Notes under the pieces: generated by a model
Told to the model about the DNA's origin: nothing
The model's database searches: none
What the model saw: the letters and a program-made list of their open reading frames with translations, nothing else
Shown here: one piece after another, positions 12,933 through 24,870 of the stretch
How the letters are laid out: each line of letters opens with the position of its first letter
How positions within the stretch are numbered: the first letter of the stretch is position 1
Source: Utricularia gibba
Lineage: Eukaryota; Streptophyta; Magnoliopsida; Lamiales; Lentibulariaceae
Length of the DNA: 64,000 nucleotides
Assembly: GCA_002189035.1 (NCBI GenBank)
Contig: NEEC01000012.1
Location: 1,674,001 to 1,738,000, forward strand
Reading direction: 5' to 3'
Program-made: the position numbers and the translations under genes

Positions 12933-14934
12933 TCATTCTGATTGCTCTGTCTTGCTCTCCATCTCAGCTGCCCCACTGGTCTCCACCAGCAACTCTGCAT
13001 CCATGCTTGTGCTTCGGCTCTTTTGACTCCGGCGATCCTGGTCTCAGAGAATCAGCAAGGCGCAAAGAGGATCAAAGAAATTCGGAAACACATCGAGCAA
13101 AAAAGCTTACCTCACGATATGGGAAGTCATCACTTTCAAGCATTCTAACAACTTGGCTTGTCTTGGGTCGTTTCTCAGAATTAGGATCAACACACCTGAG
13201 TGCAACCAAGAGTGCACGCTTTAATGCTCGAGTCGAAGGCCGAATCTGGAGGTTTGGATCGACAACCTCTTCTGCTCTCCGATTACCAACCATCATTTTC
13301 AGCCACTCCACAAGATTGACCTGGTGAAAGTGTCCATTGTAGCACTGCAGCTCATTTGCAGGTCTAGTAAGGGGACAAGCATTGCCATTACCTCATTTGC
13401 AGGGCGGCCATAATCAACAGGCTCTCTTCCGGTGATCGCTTCGAGCAGAAGAACACCAAAACTGTAGATATCACTCCTTTCGTTCAGCATGCCGGTGTTA
13501 GCATATTCAGGAGCCACATAGCTTTGTTTCAGAAAAGGAAGAAGGTGAGTAAGGGGGGAATGCAACAATCTTCCATCAGCAAGCAAATGAATACATACCC
13601 GAATGTTCCCATAACTCTTGTTGTTATATGACTTTCATGAGAACCTAGAAGCTTAGCCAAACCAAAGTCAGAAACTTTTGCATTGAACTCATGGTCGATT
13701 AAGATGTTGCTCGATTTAATGTCACGATGCACAACTTTTGGCTCTATGGATTCATGCAAGTAAGCAAGTCTGCCGAGAAAAAAGAATCGAATTTTCTTTC
13801 AGATGGCGAAGCGGAGGGGTGTCCACCAAACACAAAATATGAAGGTCTGGATGTACTTACGCCTTTGCAGTTCCATGAAGAACCTTCATCCGGGCTTCCC
13901 ACGTTAGGGTGCCATGATTCCGCATAGCACCATGAAGCCATTGCTCGAGGTTTCCATTATTGACGTATTCATATACCAACATCCTGAACAAAGACAGCAG
14001 CAAAGGTGAAGATATCATCTTAGGGGAGCGCAAGAACAGAGATAAATGGCGATGAAATGGAGTCTTGTGCATCATGAGCAAAAGCAGATTGTTCTTAGAG
14101 GATGCATAACCTGTGAACTCCCTCGATGCAATAACCAAGAAGCCGGACAAGGTTTTTGTGACGAACATGACCAATGGCCTCCACTTCGCCTCTAAATTCT
14201 TTCTCTGCTTGGCCACTGTAACATGAATGGAATCAAACAAGGATATTGATCAAATAAAGTTTAGGTTCAAAAGCCAAAGGTCACTCACAGATGGTTAAGA
14301 AGCTTTTTAACAGCAACCTCTGTACCATTAATCAATCTGCCACGATAAACAACACCATAACCACCTTCACCAACAATATTATCTGCTGCAAACCGATTCG
14401 TAGCAATTTCAAGGTCTCTCATTGTGAACCAGTGCCCCCATCCAAGTTGGGGTACTCCTGGTAGCCAATTAAAGGGGAGGGCATGACAAGTCCATTTGAG
14501 TTTGTAGGCTGTTTTCGACCATATCTAGAGCTCCCTTCCTCACCGGACTGCGAGCTATATGCCCTTTCATGATACAATGTGGAGCTGCAGTGGCTAATAT
14601 CATCAGCATCACTTGCTTTACTCCTAACCAGATGAGCTAACAATTTTTCTGAATGCTTTTCACTTGACTTTTTATTGATGTCCAAGTGCATACTTTTTAT
14701 TCCATTGTCTGGGCTACCATCTTCAACTCTGTCCACTCGAATTTCTCTTGACACATTCGGTATTTGGCAAGTAGGATTATCCAAATTTCTGCGTGATTTT
14801 CTTCGAAACATGACCCATACTGACAGAACTCCAAGAATCAGGACTATGGATGCAACCACACATACGCAGATGAGCACCCAAAGCTCCACAGCACCATATT
14901 TCTTTGACAACTCATTGACCAAAAATCTAGGCAT
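12933..14934 (-). CDS. Receptor-like protein kinase (At2g42960/At3g59110 type) with an apparent 1-nt deletion
   Basis: A plasma-membrane Ser/Thr kinase with almost no ectodomain. Seven exons on the minus strand: 14934-14289, 14215-14111, 13983-13861, 13769-13599, 13521-13392, 13320-13111, 13037-12933, all GT-AG. A membrane span lies at about residues 15-43, followed by a basic stop-transfer (FRRKSRR). The kinase core (numbered as if frame-corrected, 496 aa) has Gly loop [11 protein letters not shown] from 189, Lys 210, HRDIKSSN with Asp 308 (RD kinase), DFG 326-328, and APEYANTG. The tail is Ser/Glu-rich. Exon 1 is out of frame: up to about 14455 the frame gives SPLIG, then the expected [15 protein letters not shown] continues in another frame. 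One missing base near GGCTACCAGG explains it, and only then do all downstream intron phases close. It may be a pseudogene or a sequence error. A head-to-head promoter region is shared with COG5. Confidence 0.9.
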
Positions 14935-17209
14935 CTTCTGAAACTCGGATTACAAAAGTGTCCAGTACGAATCAAAATGTGAAAAACATTCATCCATACA
15001 AACCTGAATGCCAAAAACCAGAATGGCTGATCAGGAAAAGGTTATTGACAGCAAAAAATACATTGAGAAAACTAAATGTATGGAAATATCTTCTTTTTTC
15101 CCCCCTGAGAATAAGGTACGAGCACGATTGGGCCACAAATCTGAATCTCAAACAATCCCAGTAAAAGGATTTCTCGGTCTCTCACACAAGATGAAGAGAC
15201 GCATGACTTCTCAGTCAAGCGATAAAGAAATGCATAAGAAAACATCTGGATCTAGCTACAAGAAGCAGACCTTAACCACCTGTTTGTGATTCAGCCGCCC
15301 CGATCTTCTTCCTTGAGAAACCAAGCAAGCAAACAAAGGGCAACTTTTCGTCTCGAAAGAGACTCAGAGGGCATAGATGAGCCAAATGCAGGTGTAGAGA
15401 ACCAAAAATCCAGACAAATAAATAACTGGGGATTGGCGATAGAGGGGAAAAAGACAGCACAAACAAGAATCAGGTGTGCTTTGGAAGCGGAGAGGTCGAA
15501 ACAATGCCAGCCACAGACCGAATCTTTGAAACAAAGGTCCTAGTCTTCCTTGGTTTTCAGGTAGAGATCTCTATCTTGAAGAAGGTAAGCTGCTGGGTGA
15601 AAATAGTTGGTGGCGGGTTTGAATTCCGGGTGCAATATGTACATCCGCAAAAGCTTGAAAATGAGCTTGGTTTAGCAATGGAGTAAACATGAATTGACAG
15701 ATGGACACAAAACAGTAAAGTAAACGCAAGAATGTGGCTCATTTACAACAGAGGTTGGGGAAAGGAAAACGAAATCCTCTCCTGCACTGCAGCATAAATA
15801 AAATATGAAATATACCCAGTACGCTACAAAAAGAAATTATGCAAAAGGTTGGGTTTTTGACAGAGGAGCAATAATTCATCATACTCTTCAATGATGGAAT
15901 CTCAAAAAACAAAATGGGATAAAGATGTAATCCCCAACCCCCGGCTACATCATTCCCTGAATTCCATCTCCAAGATCGTTGTCTTGCAGAAACGACGAAC
16001 AGAGGAACGCTGTGGAGTTTGACCCTTTTCCGATCGATACCCCACTACCTGGCTGGCATTGAATGTCAATAATGGCGTTGGCAATTGCTTAACAAAAATA
16101 AGTGATTTGTGTCATCGTATTAATACGCGTAAGCCCAAAAGGAATCATTTCACGGATGAGTTAATTCCACGAAATAATTCTGCAGAGCTGTCAATGCGTT
16201 AGGCTTGCTGATAGTGAAGCGCAGTGGAAACTGGAAACTGGAAGGTGAAGCAAGACTCCACAAAAAATCATTATTCTACGGTTTGACTTGCAGTTTCAAG
16301 AACTCTGTAAGGTATGTGTTCTTGGATAAACTACCTCCTGTGCCGAAGAACTAGTGTAAATCTTTTTACTTAAGCTTTTGTTTGTGCCATATAGTTTCTT
16401 TTGTTGCTTGGTTTATGCCGAATCAAGAGATGTGTTTAGCTCTTTGGACAATCCCATGAATCTTTCTAATTTCCTCTCAGGGTGAGGTTCCGTTGTCGTC
16501 ATCCTGATTTATTTGACAGAATCATTCACCTTACACGAGGTGGAAGAAGTATAGCATTAGCAAAAAACACAACTTGCGTGAAGGGAAAATTGCTGGTGAT
16601 ATCTACTTGAAACATTGTTCTCAGGAAACTATGCTGTCTTATGCTACCATTCAACACATAGAAGGGGCTACGCCACGCATCAAAGCAGGAAAGGGGATGA
16701 TGAACCGGGTATGTTGTTTGAGGGGCAAATGTTGCTATGCCAAGATGTATTTCAGCCTGGACGAGGATTTGAGTTATTCAGGATGACAGTCTTTTTACCT
16801 CCCCCGTTTGCTTTCATCTTTGTTTATGATGGTTTCCATACATTTGCGAGTTCCAAACGAGGGTGATCTTCAACTAGGCTGAGGCCTCCAGATTTGAATG
16901 CGAGAAGAAGAATATGCACCACACAGAGCAGCAGGTTGGCTCCAGAGATCATCATTTTTGAATACCATCTTTGTCAGTCAACAGTAGGTTGATGGTGTAG
17001 AAGCGGTATTGTTATCTTGTCAGTGATTCGAATTCTTACATGCTGTTGTGGAACACCATTGAACCCTATATCGAACCCCGGTTGTATGATATGGTTCGAT
17101 GGGATCGACGGTTAGATGGTTCGGTTGTGGGTTAAAAGAAAAGTATATCAACGTTGAATTAGAAACGAGAAGGTCAGCCAGAGTGAAGTAGAGGGGATTG
17201 CTGCGGAAC
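14935..17209. promoter_or_regulatory. Head-to-head intergenic region of RLK and COG5
   Basis: Should contain the RLK 5' UTR (with probable leader intron(s); pyrimidine-rich on the minus strand at about 15270-15560) and the COG5 promoter. No further coding exon was recognised; ORFs near 15000-15690 and 16570-16870 look non-coding. Confidence 0.45.
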
Positions 17210-20154
17210 ATGGCTTCCCCGGCCATTCCCAGATCTCCAATGCAGAGGTCATCCACTCTCAAGCGAAGCCCCGTCGTCGGCACCGCCAATTCTGCTCCGT
17301 CAATGCTCTCCTCGGGGGCCTCGAATTTGGATACCTTTTCATCCGACCCAATATTCTCTCCGTTTCTTTCCCCAGATTTCAACCCAACACAATTCTCCTC
17401 CACCGCACTTTCTTCCGGTTCCGCCGCGTCGAGAATCGAAAAACTCCGGGAGGGACTTCGGTTGCTTGATGCCCAGCTTCGGCACGAAGTGGTCTCTCGC
17501 CATCAAGATCTGCTACAACAGTTGTCGTCAATTAAGGCCGCCGAGGCTTCCCTCTCATCCCTTCGTTCCTCTGTTTCCTCCATACAATCTTCCGTTCGCC
17601 GTGTGCGGTCCGAGATCTCCAATCCTCATCGAATTATATCGACCCAGACGCTTCAGCTCAACAATCTCCACACGACGTCTTCACTGCTTCAGGGTACTAT
17701 CAGAACGCTCCGGCTTATTCAGAAGCTAAGGAGCCTGGTTGATTCGCAGCCTGAAGCGTCAAAGTGGGATCTTTCTAAAGCAGCCCAACTGCACTGTGAG
17801 ATTTTGACTCTCTATAAAGAGGGCCATTTATCAGGGATTGATGTGGTGGACGTTGAATTGAAATGGGTTGTTGACATTGGCGCTAGGATCCGTGAAGAAG
17901 GGATGAAGGTATTGGAAAAGGGTCTCGAAAGCTTGAATCAACCTGAAGTTGGATTAGGTTTGCAGGTTTTCTATAATTTGGGTGAATTGAGACCAACAGT
18001 GGATGGTTTAATCAGCAAGTATGAAAAGATGGGTGTGAAAAGCTTGAGTAATGCATTGGATATGAAGGCAATTTCAGTAGGCGCTGGTGGTTACGGTGGT
18101 GGAGGTCCTGGAGGAGTACAGAGACACGGGACACCGCAGATTGGAGGGGGAGCAAAGGCAAGGGAGGCGCTGTGGCAGAGAGTGAGTAATTGTATGGATC
18201 ATTTGCATTCTGTGGTGCTTGCTGTTTGGCATTTGCAAAGAGTGTTGTCCAAGAAGAGAGATCCCTTCACACATGTTCTGTTACTGGATGAAGTAATGCA
18301 GGTTAATCTCTATGTTTTTCAATTATCTCAAGAGATATATGCGCTTGATTTGGTTTCTTCAGTTACCTTGTGTTCATGGACTTTGGCTCTTTCTTTCATT
18401 TTTTCTTGCCATTTATCAGGAATGTAATGCTCCACACTACCATTCATAGAAGTCAATGTCTTTGAAGTGGTTTGAGTTACTTAGATTTCATGTGCTATGG
18501 CTCATTTTCATTCTTGCCTGTGATTTATTATGGAAGTTGATCCAAAGAATGCCTGAAAATTTCAATTCACAACCTCGTTCTTTCAATTGTTTTCTTGAGT
18601 TGCTTTGAAAGCTCATGGATTGTGGCACTTTGTTCATTCTTGTTTGTGCTTCATCAGGAAGGGGGTCCGATGTTGACAGACAGAGTATGGGATGCTCTAG
18701 TGAAATCTTTTGGAAGCCAAATCAAGTCTGCTTTTACTGCATCAAGCTTTGTCAAGGAAATCTTCACTCTCGGGTTTCCAAAGCTTTTGTCTTTGATTGA
18801 CAACCTCCTTGAAAGAATCTCTCGTGATACAGATGTGAAAGGAGTGGCACCAGCTCTTACAACACAGGGCAAGGAACAGTTTGTGGCTTCCATTGAGATT
18901 TTCCAGACAGCATTTCTATCATCTTGCCTGAGTAGGCTCCTAGATCTTGTAAACTCGATATTCCCGATGTCGAGCCGTGGAAGTGTGCCCTCCAAAGAGC
19001 AAATATCAAGGATCTTATCCCGGATTCAAGAAGAACTAGAAGGTGTGCAGTTAGATGCACATCTTACCATTCTTGTGCTGCGTGAAGTCAACAAAGCTTT
19101 GCTTCTGCTTGCAGAGAGAGCTGAGTACCAGGTAATTTCGACAGCCTTAGTCTCTGCATCATGCTCATAGTGATACTTGCTGCAAAAGTTGAGAAATTCG
19201 GGTCGTGTAATTCTCCATTCTCAGATAGCAACCGGTCCTGAAGCTCGTCAAGTAGCCGGCCCTGCAACTCCGGCACAGCTAAAGAACTTCACATTGTGTC
19301 AGCATCTTCAAGAGGTTCACTCCCGCGTATCTTCCATGGTGGCTCCATTACCCTCAGTTGCAGCAGATGCTCTGTCCCTGTCTCTGGGAACAATCTACAA
19401 TGTGGCTGGCGATTCAGTTACATCGCTATTCCAGTCCATGCTCGACCGCCTGCAGTCTTGCATCCTGCAAATTCATGATCAGAACTTCGGCACTCTCGGA
19501 TTAGATGCTGTTGCGGACAACAATGCCTCTCCGTACATGGAGGAACTGCAGAGCTCCATCCTCCATTTCCGCACCGAGTTCTTGTCCAGGCTTCTGCCTT
19601 CGTCGTCTTCAGGATCCATCCCGTCCACCACAGAAACCATCTGCACAAGGCTGGCGAGAAGCATGGCGTCCCGAGTCCTGGTCTTCTTCATCCGCCACGC
19701 AGCAATGGTGAGGCCACTATCCGAGTCAGGGAAGCTGAGAATGGCCAGAGACATGGCGGAGATCGAGCTGTCAGTGTCCCAAAACCTCTACCCCGTGGAA
19801 CAACTTGGCGCCCCGTATCGAGCTCTGCGGGCATTTCGCCCCATCCTCTTCCTGGAAACATCGCAGCTGGGATCTTCGCCCCTTCTCAAGGACCTCCCCC
19901 CGAGCGCAGTCCTCCACCATCTCTACACCAGAGGCCCTGAAGATCTGCAGTCCCCCCTCCAGAGAAACAACCTCACACCACAGCAGTACTCTCTTTGGAT
20001 GGACTCACAGGGGGAAGATCAGGTCTGGAAAGGGATCAAAGCAACTCTAGATGATTATGCTGCAAAAGTGGGAGCCAGAGGAGACAAAGAGTTCACTCCA
20101 GTCTATCCTCTAATGATCAAGATTGGAGAGTCTTTAGCTGGAAATGCATCGTAG
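17210..20154 (+). CDS. COG5: Conserved oligomeric Golgi complex subunit 5
   Basis: COG5 is part of lobe B of the eight-subunit COG tether that captures retrograde vesicles at the Golgi. Three exons: 17210-18301, 18658-19131 and 19225-20154, GT-AG introns of 356 and 93 bp, giving 364+158+309 = 831 residues, almost the Arabidopsis COG5 length I remember (832). The start at 17210 (MASPAIPRSP) is preferred to an in-frame ATG 12 nt upstream because family members begin at this point. The N-terminal part is Ser/Pro-rich; about residues 75-160 form the coiled coil with heptads typical of COG subunits. A Gly-rich loop (GAGGYGGGGPGG) precedes ALWQRVSNCMDHL. Exon 3 carries the C-terminal helical part ending IKIGESLAGNAS. 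All frames are intact. Confidence 0.95.
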
Positions 20155-20553
20155 CCTGAGAGCCTTTAATTTCATTTCCAGACATCTATACTACATCCAA
20201 CACACAGGTGACTGCAAAAAACCTGGAATTCCAACGCTCAGAGCTTTTTTTAACATTATGAAGCCAGCAGTTTTTTTTTTTTTTTTTGGTTTAATGCACA
20301 ATTATCTCAAACCGTTAAAGATTTTTAAATAGATATGACTATTGTGTTTATAATCATGATGAATGTTCTTCTGGGAAAATCTATAGATTTTCTGATATTA
20401 GTAAGTTCATGATAAAATCCGTACAGACCAATATAATATTAGATATGTCATTTTCTAGAAAAAAAATAACATTAATATTAATGTGGGAGAACTCGAACAT
20501 GTAACCATGATTCCTCGCGTGGAAACATGCAAGAGATTACTTGAAAATTTCTA
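20155..20553. other. COG5 3' flank and start of the duplicated HMA segment
   Basis: Contains a T tract at about 20270-20287. From about 20380 it resembles 29800-29960 upstream of the broken third HMA copy, marking the left side of the duplicated unit. Confidence 0.5.
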
Positions 20554-20685
20554 TCAAATAACTATGAACTTCACTAGAGATTATTAGGAAACTCATAAGA
20601 AATTCTACCGAAATTCCCATCAAATAACTAAGAACTTCACTAGAGATTATTAGGAAACTCATAAGAAATTATACCGAAATTCACT
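20554..20685 (+). repeat. Tandem duplication, 2 x 66 bp, upstream of HMA copy 1
   Basis: The unit beginning TCAAATAACTA recurs exactly 66 bp later with few mismatches. HMA copy 2 carries only one such unit at the equivalent place, so this promoter-proximal array differs between paralogs. Confidence 0.85.
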
Positions 20686-20696
20686 ACATTTTGTGT

Positions 20697-20705
20697 TATA
20701 AAAGG
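20697..20705 (+). promoter_or_regulatory. TATA box of HMA copy 1
   Basis: TATAAAAGG lies about 80 bp upstream of the ATG at 20779. In copy 2 the equivalent site reads TTTAAAAGG, which should weaken it. Confidence 0.5.
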
Positions 20706-20778
20706 AGGTCATCATCTCTCAGTAATTTCTCAAAAGCTCCATCTAGTAATCCATTCAGTGCCTTCTGCGAGTACAAAA

Positions 20779-21206
20779 ATGCCGGTTAGTAGTTTTGGAT
20801 TCACCATTTTCAGATGTCTCTTCATCTCTCTCAGATGGGTAAATGGTGTTTTTTTTTTCATGCAGTCTGAGATAGTGATCTCGCTACCTCTGAAAGACGA
20901 GGCATGTCTTTCCAAGGCGATGCAGGTTTGTGTCAGCGTTCCAGGTGAGCATGCGCCTTATCAGCTGCACAACAGCGATAATTTCGAAGGAGTTGTGATG
21001 CTTTTCTGGAAATCGGATTTTGAATTATAACGTTCCATCAAGCTGACGAAATTGATGGTGATTTAGGGTTCAGGTCGGTGTCCAGTAAGGGAAACCAGGT
21101 GGTGGTCATCGGAGAGGGTATCGACGCCTGGGCGTTGACAAAAAAGTTGATGAAGAAGGTGGCGCGTGATGCTACACTCGTGAGCGTGGAGCCGATCGAA
21201 GACTAG
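20779..21206 (+). CDS. Small heavy-metal-associated (HMA-fold) protein, copy 1
   Basis: Small plant HMA proteins are copper-chaperone-like folds; some serve as isoprenylated metal chaperones and some are targets of pathogen effectors. I infer three exons: 20779-20784 (ATG CCG only), 20866-20944 and 21067-21206, GT-AG introns, 225 nt, 74 aa. A tiny first exon is usual for this family. The beta-alpha-beta-beta-alpha-beta order is visible: EIVISLPL; SKAMQVCVSVPG; SVSSKGNQVVVIGEG; ALTKKLMKKV; ATLVSVEPI. The metal site MxCxxC reads LKDEAC here, so the first Cys is Asp and the second is kept. There is no C-terminal CaaX box (ends EPIED). Read-through of intron 2 would instead end after about 27 codons. 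It is paralogous to 28777-29213 and to the broken copy near 30220. Confidence 0.75.
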
Positions 21207-22090
21207 TCGCTGCTGCTTGGGGTTCTCAAAATGGCCGCCTTATGCTGAACAAATTAAATGAAATTATATTATTGCTGTTGTTGTTATTATTGTTGTTATT
21301 ATTATTATATTATTATTATGTGAATTAAGTAAGGGGTTTGTTTGTAAATGAGTTTCTATTCTAAATAAAATTGATAAATACTTCTATTAATTCCTAATCT
21401 GAAAACATTAAACAAAATAGGTAAAATGGCATTTCAAACAATAGACAATGATCGCTTTACTTAATTTGGGAGTAAACTGCACAAGGATAAATTAAAATTC
21501 ATTTTCATCTTTTTGGTTCCTACGTGCATATGCGAAAACAGTAACGAAAGTAATTTGGCTAACACATTTGAAAGCATTTGAACAAATTCAATATTCAAAA
21601 TAGAAAATGAAAATAGTGCATAAGCCATGAAACAAAAAAAAAAAAAAAATGTAAAAACTAAGTTTTCAGAAAATAAAAAAAAAGTTTTATGCAGTGCTAC
21701 AATTCCACTCTCTCTTTTACGTCCTCTCCTCAAGCTATGGTTGTTAAGGTTCCTTGACAACAGTCTTGGTCTCAACTATACTTTTGGATGTCGATGATTA
21801 ATTCTATTATCATGCTAAAACTTCTTTTCCTTCATTTTCTTCGATGGAATTCACCCAAAAAAAAAAAAAAAATGATCTCCTCTTCTCGTTGGAAAAAAAT
21901 CTTTAGAAGTAAATATTCTTCCTTCTTTCTCCACTCACTCCAACCCACATGCCCCTTTGTGATTACATGTGTGTTGCTTCCTTCCTTCTTTTATGATGAT
22001 CATGTTTATCTTTCACCTCAATGCAATTCCTATTTTACTCTTGTACTAAAAATAATTTTGCAAACTGGTTAAATATACAACCCAGCCCAA
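21207..22090. other. Non-coding stretch with (ATT)n microsatellite
   Basis: A TTG/TTA/ATT microsatellite at about 21265-21320 follows the HMA gene; the same position after HMA copy 2 also carries one (29270-29325). The rest has A tracts (21635-21650, 21855-21872) and no recognised gene. Confidence 0.55.
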
Positions 22091-22149
22091 ATGGGCCGGC
22101 CAAACGTGCATAGGCTTGGCTAAACCCTAAAACCACCCAACCTTTGAAC

Positions 22150-23060
22150 TAAGAAAAAATGGCTCAAATCATATTTTTATTGAAAATAATTTAACCAATA
22201 CAAAATTTTGGTATTTTTTTTATTCTAATTCATATAATCCTAAAAAAAATTATTGACAATTAAAGTTGATGAATTCATGTGAATTATCATATCAAATAAC
22301 CTTGGTCAAGGCTGAAATATTTCCTATCATATGAAAGAGTGACTCAAGAAGTTTTGGAATTTCTGATTTATGATACATTAAGAATCCCTAAGTGCAATGA
22401 CTATAGTCATCTACTAAAGTTAACATATAGTGAGCACTTGAAGTAGATGGTTAATGATAATGACCCCCATATGTCTATATATAATAAATCAAAAGGATCA
22501 GGGGAATGGATTTCACTAAGAGCAAAAGGCCAACGTGATTTTTAAGCACAAAAATATTGTTTGGAGTCTAAAGAAACATTTTTAGAATATTGAATGAAGG
22601 ATGGCTAAGATGTAAGTGCCATAGCCAATTTTGATATTGGTAGATAGTAGTCGGGGAAAAAAGGTCATTTGTTAGAAAATATAGTTCACTATGAGGAAAT
22701 CTGATAGTCAATGTCTCAGGAGTTTTTTGGTTTTGTAAAATATTGTGGGAATCAAGAAATTCGAAAGCTAAGAAAGTTTGGTGAATGAGTTTTCAAACAG
22801 AGATGAGATTACACCAAAAATCCTTTGCAAAAAAACATTATTCAAAATAAAGGATTTGGATAAAATATATTTACCAAAATGAATGATTTGTATTTGACTA
22901 CCATTAGGAAGGGAGACAAAAGCAAGATGTTTCAAGGGATGTATGTTACTGAGAAGTGCAAGATTGGCACAAATGTGGTTGGTAGCTTAAGAATCAATTA
23001 TCCAATCATCGTTGAAACCAAAGGTAACACGAAGGGGTAGTAGAGATTCCAGTAAAATCA
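22150..23060 (-). mobile_element. Ty1/copia remnant: protease to integrase region
   Basis: Reading the minus strand in broken frames gives copia landmarks in order: WIIDS.ATNHICANL (protease, active-site region with a stop in place of Gly), LPNGSQIQI, WHLHLSHPSFNILK (GAG-pre-integrase), and SPDPFDLLYIDIWG followed by a degraded integrase core near 22290. Many stops; clearly a dead fragment lying between HMA copy 1 and Gly-rich copy 1. Confidence 0.75.
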
Positions 23061-23589
23061 TGATCACAATTTAGTTTGAAATTCATTAGAATTTGGATTC
23101 AATAAAATGGTTCAATTTCGCAAATGTATAAAATAGGGCTATTCTTCTAATGTATATCAAATGGAACTTCTGCAAATAAAAATTTTGTAGAGGGTTATTT
23201 CATTAATTGTGCTACACATAAACATTGAGTTGCAATTAGTTTACACAACTTAGGTCTCATCTTAGGCTAGAATTTGCTCACATTACAGCCTCAAGCCTAA
23301 GAATGGTTGGACCTAAATCCTTTTTCAATTTGAATCAAAATTATTTTGAAAATTTACAAAATGCATTTTATTAATATATAATATGTAAAAAATATAATAA
23401 AAAGTTTTGAAGAAAACTAGATATAAAATGATAAGACGATACAAAAAAGATATAAAAAATTATTTTTATATGATAAAAAATCATTTAAATATATATGATA
23501 TTTATTTATTTATTTCACAACACCAACATAAATAAAAGAATGTAATTCACTTGATTCAAATTTCCAGTTTCTACAAATACTTGTCATCA

Positions 23590-24126
23590 TCAACAGCCGC
23601 CGCCACCCCCACCTCCTCCTCCGCCACCGCCACCTCCGCATCCGGAACCACCTCCTCCACCAAAGCCGAAGCCGCTGCCACCTCCGCATCCGCCGCCTGC
23701 TGTAAACGTGCCTGCGGCTAGGCCCCCTGCCCCAGCTCCCGGAATCATCATTCCTCCGTTGCTCCTGGTGGCACCGGCACGATGCACCGGCAGAGTCGAA
23801 CCGTGACGTGCGAGGCAACAATCCACTATCACGGAAAACAGTATCAAACTGTTCAGAAACTGATAACGATTGTAGCGCTGCTTTACCCCGCTGATTGTAC
23901 GCCGCTGCATCTGGTTTGTACTTGACGGTTCTAACCGTCAAGCATGAGACTGAACCCAGCTATAAAACAGCTGGGTTCCTTGCTGTTTTACGATTCGATG
24001 AATTACGAACAGTTTTATTTTCTCTTCAATTGCCTTCGTATTTGTTCTACCCAACGTCCCTTCGACCTTTGAACACAAACCTCCCGCGCACCCGAAAATT
24101 ATGATAAAAAACGCTTCTGGACTCAT
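23590..24126 (-). CDS. Membrane-anchored Gly/Cys-rich small protein, copy 1, with intron-like insertion
   Basis: Family not recognised. Compared with copies 2 and 3, the frame is interrupted by about 228 bp after MSPEAFFIIIFGCAGG. The insert is bounded by GT (24076) and AG (23849); removing it as an intron joins 24126-24077 to 23848-23590 in frame and gives 102 aa. The predicted product has an N-terminal hydrophobic segment, then CLARHGSTLPVHRAGATRSN, a GAGAGGLAA stretch and a C-terminal (G)nC tail. The insert replaces about 9 nt (residues FVV/VVF) present in the paralogs. Whether it is spliced is inference; if not, the product would be truncated or restarted. A TATATAA-like motif on the minus strand near 24185 is conserved in all three copies. 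Confidence 0.55.
23849..24076 (-). other. 228-bp insertion in Gly-rich gene 1, absent from paralogs
   Basis: Contains two short perfect hairpins: arms 23921-23930/23933-23942 (CTTGACGGTT..) and 23953-23961/23969-23977 (AACCCAGCT..). Its minus strand has an open frame including YKPDAAAYNQRGKAALQ running into the gene. It begins GT and ends AG on the minus strand. Origin unknown: small transposon, captured exon, or new intron. Confidence 0.6.
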
Positions 24127-24870
24127 GGTACTGGGTCGTGTTGTTGATTCCTTTCAGCAGCCAGTAGCCGCTCTCTCTCTTTATATAACGAATGATTCAA
24201 GATAAGGAGACGCCGGAGGAAGCTTCCACCGTCAACGGTGCAAAATATATATAAGAGTCAGAAATCCGCCGACATGCGTTGACATTCTCATGTACATTTT
24301 CGCACATGTGGATACGTAGAAACCCAGATGAATGTTTGATATATTCAGAATAAATATTGATATCGGTAATGATAAATATTTTTTATCTTTTGAAATAAAC
24401 CTGTGGTTTCTATATTATTTATAAAAAAATCCTTAATTTTGAAAATTGGTAATATATTAGATTTTGATTTTAAGAACTTGCAAAAGTAAACTTCCTTGAA
24501 CAACTTGTAAAACAAACCTCAATTTTTTGAAAAACACATAAATTAGTTTGTAGAATTATAAATTTAGTGAATTACACCTCATCCACAAAACCATTCAAAT
24601 TAAACCTCAAAACCTTTAAAACTTAGCAAATTAACACTGTCAAAATTTAAAATTGGTGCATATTAGCCTCGATTCGTTTTTTTCCTATTTCACATTGATT
24701 TACTATAAATCCAATACTTAATTTTCTATTATAATATATGTAAAAAAATGATATCCATTAACTATGTTTATTGTTATCATATATTTATTTTTGTGAGGGA
24801 ATTAAATTTGTTTTAAACTATGAGAATTGTAAATTTTTATTTATTTTATTTTTCGTATTCATTAATGTAT

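Larger units (their letters stand above)
23095..24870. repeat. Duplicated segment, copy 1 of 3 (carries Gly/Cys-rich gene 1)
   Basis: Shares flanks with 32640-34280 and 38740-40060. Matches include 'aaaatggttcaattt.', 'ggacctaaat.ctt.ttcaatt', the whole gene, and a long right flank with 'cacctcatccacaaaacca' and 'gtttgtagaatt.taaa'. The three copies show that a block much larger than the ORF was duplicated. Confidence 0.85.

Noticed and set aside
15272-15466. Leu/Phe-rich ORF upstream of the RLK
   Set aside because: Most likely RLK 5' UTR pyrimidine-rich sequence; no start-site or family support.
17020-17403. Antisense ORF over the COG5 start
   Set aside because: Shadow of COG5 exon 1; no family similarity.
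20758-21030. 90-codon ORF across the HMA gene
   Set aside because: It reads through intron 1 (GTTAGT...TGCAG) and into intron 2; the family pattern appears only after splicing.
23510-23941. Arg/Trp-rich 143-codon ORF
   Set aside because: Out-of-frame reading of the (GGN)n Gly repeats and the inserted sequence; the paralog at 33217-33525 shows the same artefact.
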